A stretch of 6,446 nt of DNA from CAYFKJ01 sp964528595 (GTDB taxonomy: Bacteria; Pseudomonadota; Alphaproteobacteria; UBA2966). The stretch spans positions 1 to 6,446 of the forward strand of contig CAZGTM010000115.1 of assembly GCA_964528595.1 (NCBI GenBank), written 5' to 3'. The position numbers and the translations under genes were made by a program. A model generated the notes under the pieces. The model worked only from the letters and a program-made list of their open reading frames with translations, did not search any database and was not told where the DNA came from. Below are positions 5,941 to 6,446 of the stretch, one piece after another. The stretch's first letter is position 1, and every line of letters begins with the position of its first letter.

Positions 5941-6446
5941 ATGACCAGTCACAACAAGATTTCGACTGTCTTCACGGCTCTCGCGGCCGGCGTCGCCTCA
6001 TTAGGCATCGCCGCCACCGCGTTGGCCGACAACAACTCGCCTCTGGCCGCTTTGGGCCCGCCGCCGGTACCGGCGGACAACCCGATGACGCCGGAGAAAA
6101 TCGAACTAGGCAAAATGCTGTTCTTCGATACCCGTCTTTCCGGTGACGCGTCCGTCGCCTGTTCGACGTGCCACGAGCCCGACCAGGGCTGGGGCTTCTC
6201 GGATGACATCAGCCGCGGTTATCCCGGCGCCAAGCACTGGCGCAACTCGCAGTCCGTCGTGAACTCCGCCTACTACGGCAAGCTGTTCTGGGCGGGTGCG
6301 GCCAAGTCGCTGGAGGCCCAGGCCCCCAGTGCCGCCAAAGGCGCCGTTTCGGGTAACGGCGAAGCCGACATGATGGAGGCCCGCCTGGCGTTCATCCCGG
6401 AATACCGCAAACGCTTCAAGCAGGTGTTCGGCGACGTCTGGCCCAA
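5941..6446 (+). CDS. Periplasmic di-heme cytochrome, MauG / cytochrome c peroxidase superfamily (copy 2), 3' truncated
   Basis: The frame is open from the ATG at 5941 to the window end, giving 168 residues that are about the N-terminal half. A signal peptide (VFTALAAGVASLGIAATALA) ends with A-L-A at residue 29. The mature protein then starts D-N-N, as copy 1 does. The motif LGKMLFFDTRLSGD leads to the first heme site CSTCH (74-78), then EPDQGWGFSDD. The second heme site should lie beyond the window. The segment KLFWAGAAKSLEAQA (114-128) aligns with the family's F-W-D-G-R-A-A-S-L-E-E-Q-A, but the Asp and Arg are both replaced by Ala while the Trp (117) is kept. Residues 149-159 (LAFIPEYRKRF) are typical of the family. 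The gene follows copy 1 by 10 bases with an overlapping ribosome site, so the two are one operon. A partner or electron-transfer role is possible. Without the second half, activity cannot be judged. Confidence 0.9.
   Translation, partial: MTSHNKISTVFTALAAGVASLGIAATALADNNSPLAALGPPPVPADNPMTPEKIELGKMLFFDTRLSGDASVACSTCHEPDQGWGFSDDISRGYPGAKHWRNSQSVVNSAYYGKLFWAGAAKSLEAQAPSAAKGAVSGNGEADMMEARLAFIPEYRKRFKQVFGDVWP

Overview
This looks like a high-GC Gram-negative chromosome or metagenome scaffold. An alphaproteobacterium, perhaps of the Rhodospirillales type, is my best guess. That rests on general look only: high GC, periplasmic c-type cytochromes, and an NtrC-type regulator paired with a Cache-type kinase. 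No marker gene is present to fix the taxonomy.

Layout. (1) Bases 1-185 hold the C-terminal end of a GMC-family FAD oxidoreductase on the plus strand. (2) Bases 186-953 on the minus strand encode an exported copper protein. Its type-1 site looks like that of amicyanin, and a small beta-sandwich tail follows it. Its stop codon directly abuts that of the GMC gene. (3) Bases 954-1069 form a divergent intergenic region. (4) Bases 1070-4557 encode a two-component pair: a membrane histidine kinase with an extracytoplasmic Cache-like sensor, then an NtrC-class response regulator with an intact sigma-54 contact loop. A small hairpin with a T-run overlaps the regulator's stop codon. (5) Bases 4574-4673 are exactly 100 Ns, an assembly gap. 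(6) From 4674 to the window end, a structured leader precedes two tandem, translationally linked genes for periplasmic di-heme cytochromes of the MauG / bacterial cytochrome c peroxidase superfamily. The second is cut by the window end.

How the parts may work together (inference). The kinase would sense a small periplasmic ligand and phosphorylate the regulator. The regulator would then activate a sigma-54 promoter, plausibly that of the di-heme operon, whose promoter may lie in the gap. The GMC dehydrogenase, the blue-copper protein and the di-heme proteins are all redox proteins that would suit a periplasmic oxidation pathway. Amicyanin and MauG also occur together in methylamine-utilization (mau) clusters. 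No methylamine dehydrogenase subunit is visible here, and strand changes plus the gap mean this linkage is only a hypothesis.

The most unusual point is that the two di-heme proteins seem to have lost complementary halves of the conserved F-W-D-G-R motif near the hemes. The first reads F-H-D-G-R and the second F-W-A-G-A.
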